The notes beneath the pieces are model-generated. The model saw only the letters and a program-made list of their open reading frames with translations, did no database searches and was not told where the DNA came from. Shown piece by piece: positions 43,966 to 45,170 of a DNA stretch of 45,170 bases. Position 1 is the first letter of the stretch. Every line of letters starts with the position of its first letter. The stretch is taken from contig NZ_DS990392.1 in NCBI RefSeq assembly GCF_000155475.1, positions 318,959 through 364,128 of the forward strand. The letters run 5' to 3'. This stretch comes from Helicobacter cinaedi CCUG 18818 = ATCC BAA-847. GTDB taxonomy: Bacteria; Campylobacterota; Campylobacteria; Campylobacterales; Helicobacteraceae. Made by a program: the position numbers and the translations under genes.

Positions 43966-44147
43966 CTTAGACTCCTTGAAGTAATAAAATTAAAGGAAAA
44001 AAATTTACACTTTTTCATCATGAATTTTAACAAAGGAAATAATACAATTTCTTAATAAATTAAAAGTATTTTTTCCTTTGTTAATTTTTTAGCCTTTTTT
44101 CTAAAAAATTTCGGGCTTAAAAAATGACTTATAAGGAGAAAGAGGTG

Positions 44148-45170
44148 ATGTTTAACAGGTTAAGCATAGGAAGTAAGATTATTGTTTCAGTGAGTTTGGT
44201 TCTGTTTTTGTGTATGGGGATTTTGGGCGTTGTTTTGGTGAGTATTTCGTACAATATCCAAAGCGATGATGCCAACAAGCTTGTGCTAAATATGGCAAAG
44301 CGGACAGAAAATGTCATAGAGGGATATATTAATGAAAACTTTGTAGCTTTGAACTATTCACAGCAGAATCTTACGCAACACATCAATAATGGGAATCTAA
44401 GGGAGCATACAGGCAAAGATATTTTAACAGCACTTTTAGATTTTAATCAATGGGCGGAATATGCCTATATCTATCTTAAAGATTCTGCATTGATACCTGA
44501 TGTGAGTAGTGATTATAGGCTAAGTAATGGCGGGGTAATGATATTTGGGCACGATGATAATCCAAAAGAGACTGGTGGGGTAGCGATTTTACCTGCTGAT
44601 GTGTCGTTTTTAGAAGATGATGGTTTGCAAAAAGCACTAAATAGCGGTAAGCCTAGCGTTGGCAACCCAATGAAAGTGCAAATGGGAAATAAACAGACAA
44701 TGCACTTAACGCTTAACTATCCCATTAAAGATAAGAGGGGGAGTGTTGTTGGTGTTGTTGGAAGCACACTTCATCTTGGTTTGATTAAAGAATTTCTTTT
44801 TGCAGAGATTACGAGTGTTTTTAAAAATGGTTATCGTGTGCTTACAACAAGCGAGGGACTACTTGTGCTTCACCCAAATAGTGAGCTTATGGGAAAAAGT
44901 CTTGTCGATGTAAGTAGGGATAATCCTAGTATGCAAACCATAATCAACGCACTCAAATCCCACGAATCTGGTGTGTATGAGGTAACAAACACACGAGGGG
45001 AGGAGAGTATTATGGGTGTGGCTTCATTTGAAGTGGGGCGAGGTAGCACTGGGCAGTGGTGGGGAGCAATCACGATCGCACCTGAATCATCAGTATATGA
45101 GTCTGTGGACTATATGAGAAATGTAAATATTATGGGGATTTTGGCTTGTGTGTTTGTGGTTGCGTTGTTT
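44148..45170 (+). CDS. Methyl-accepting chemotaxis protein, 3' end outside window
   Basis: ATG 44148 has AAGGAGAAAGAGG upstream; the frame is open to the window end (341 codons). The protein has a first membrane segment (VSVSLVLFLCMGILGVVLVS), a large periplasmic domain of about 290 residues with double-Cache features (VGVVGSTLHLGLIKEFL, TTSEGLLVLHPNSELMGKSL, GQWWGAITIAPESSVY), and a second membrane segment beginning at NIMGILACVFVVALF. The signalling domain is outside the window. Such dCache receptors often sense amino acids or organic acids. It is divergent from the HTH gene with 180 nt between; that region is AT-rich. Confidence 0.85.
   Translation, partial: MFNRLSIGSKIIVSVSLVLFLCMGILGVVLVSISYNIQSDDANKLVLNMAKRTENVIEGYINENFVALNYSQQNLTQHINNGNLREHTGKDILTALLDFNQWAEYAYIYLKDSALIPDVSSDYRLSNGGVMIFGHDDNPKETGGVAILPADVSFLEDDGLQKALNSGKPSVGNPMKVQMGNKQTMHLTLNYPIKDKRGSVVGVVGSTLHLGLIKEFLFAEITSVFKNGYRVLTTSEGLLVLHPNSELMGKSLVDVSRDNPSMQTIINALKSHESGVYEVTNTRGEESIMGVASFEVGRGSTGQWWGAITIAPESSVYESVDYMRNVNIMGILACVFVVALF

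Overview
The window reads as a Helicobacter chromosome, most likely an enterohepatic species. Reasons: the octamers TAGAATCT and AGATTCTA are extremely frequent, base composition is AT-rich, long G/C homopolymers sit inside genes, and a housekeeping block (uvrD, flgA, ubiX, coaD, tmk, comF-like) has a gene order I recall from H. pylori. I see no rRNA, tRNA, insertion sequence or CRISPR array.

Positions 1-14.7 kb are an accessory surface-glycan modification locus and the most interesting part. After a partial alkaline-phosphatase/sulfatase-superfamily phosphotransferase come genes matching the Campylobacter jejuni phosphoramidate (MeOPN) pathway: a methyltransferase, a 954-residue fusion of a CysC-like kinase (Cj1415 type) with L-glutamine kinase (Cj1418 type), a gamma-glutamyl-CDP-amidate hydrolase (Cj1417 type), a formyltransferase-like gene and a CTP:phosphoglutamine cytidylyltransferase (Cj1416 type). 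Directly coupled to these are the genes of a phosphonate (C-P bond) pathway: PEP mutase with an N-terminal cytidylyltransferase domain, a TylF-like methyltransferase, phosphonopyruvate decarboxylase and an iron-type alcohol dehydrogenase, predicted to give 2-hydroxyethylphosphonate. One locus therefore appears to make both P-N and P-C modifications. Four genes carry poly-G/C tracts: two read in frame (10 G, 11 G) and two out of frame (12 G in the formyltransferase-like gene, 15 C at the start of PEP mutase), so the locus looks phase-variable, with the phosphonate branch OFF as assembled.

The decarboxylase, the dehydrogenase and guaA contain large in-frame insertions built from repeated, partly palindromic sequence families, one of which also occurs between genes at 9.7 kb. 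The decarboxylase is about twice its expected size. This resembles protein-invading palindromic elements such as those of Rickettsia.

Positions 14.7-27.1 kb hold an FAD oxidoreductase, cca, a type II restriction-modification pair, guaA, a membrane protein, an ArsB-like transporter, a small outer-membrane protein, msrB, and divergently transcribed trpA and trpB. Positions 27.4-29.2 kb carry a frameshifted AIPR (abortive infection) relic. Positions 29.4-32.4 kb are a PEB1-type aspartate/glutamate ABC transporter operon, followed by a DUF262/DUF1524 (GmrSD-like) protein and an orphan DNA methyltransferase. Positions 35.1-37.7 kb hold an RDD protein, pyrE, an outer-membrane protein and a DUF2147-like protein. 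The uvrD to comF-like block follows. The window ends with a small HTH regulator whose C-terminus is set by a 17-base tract, and a partial chemotaxis receptor.
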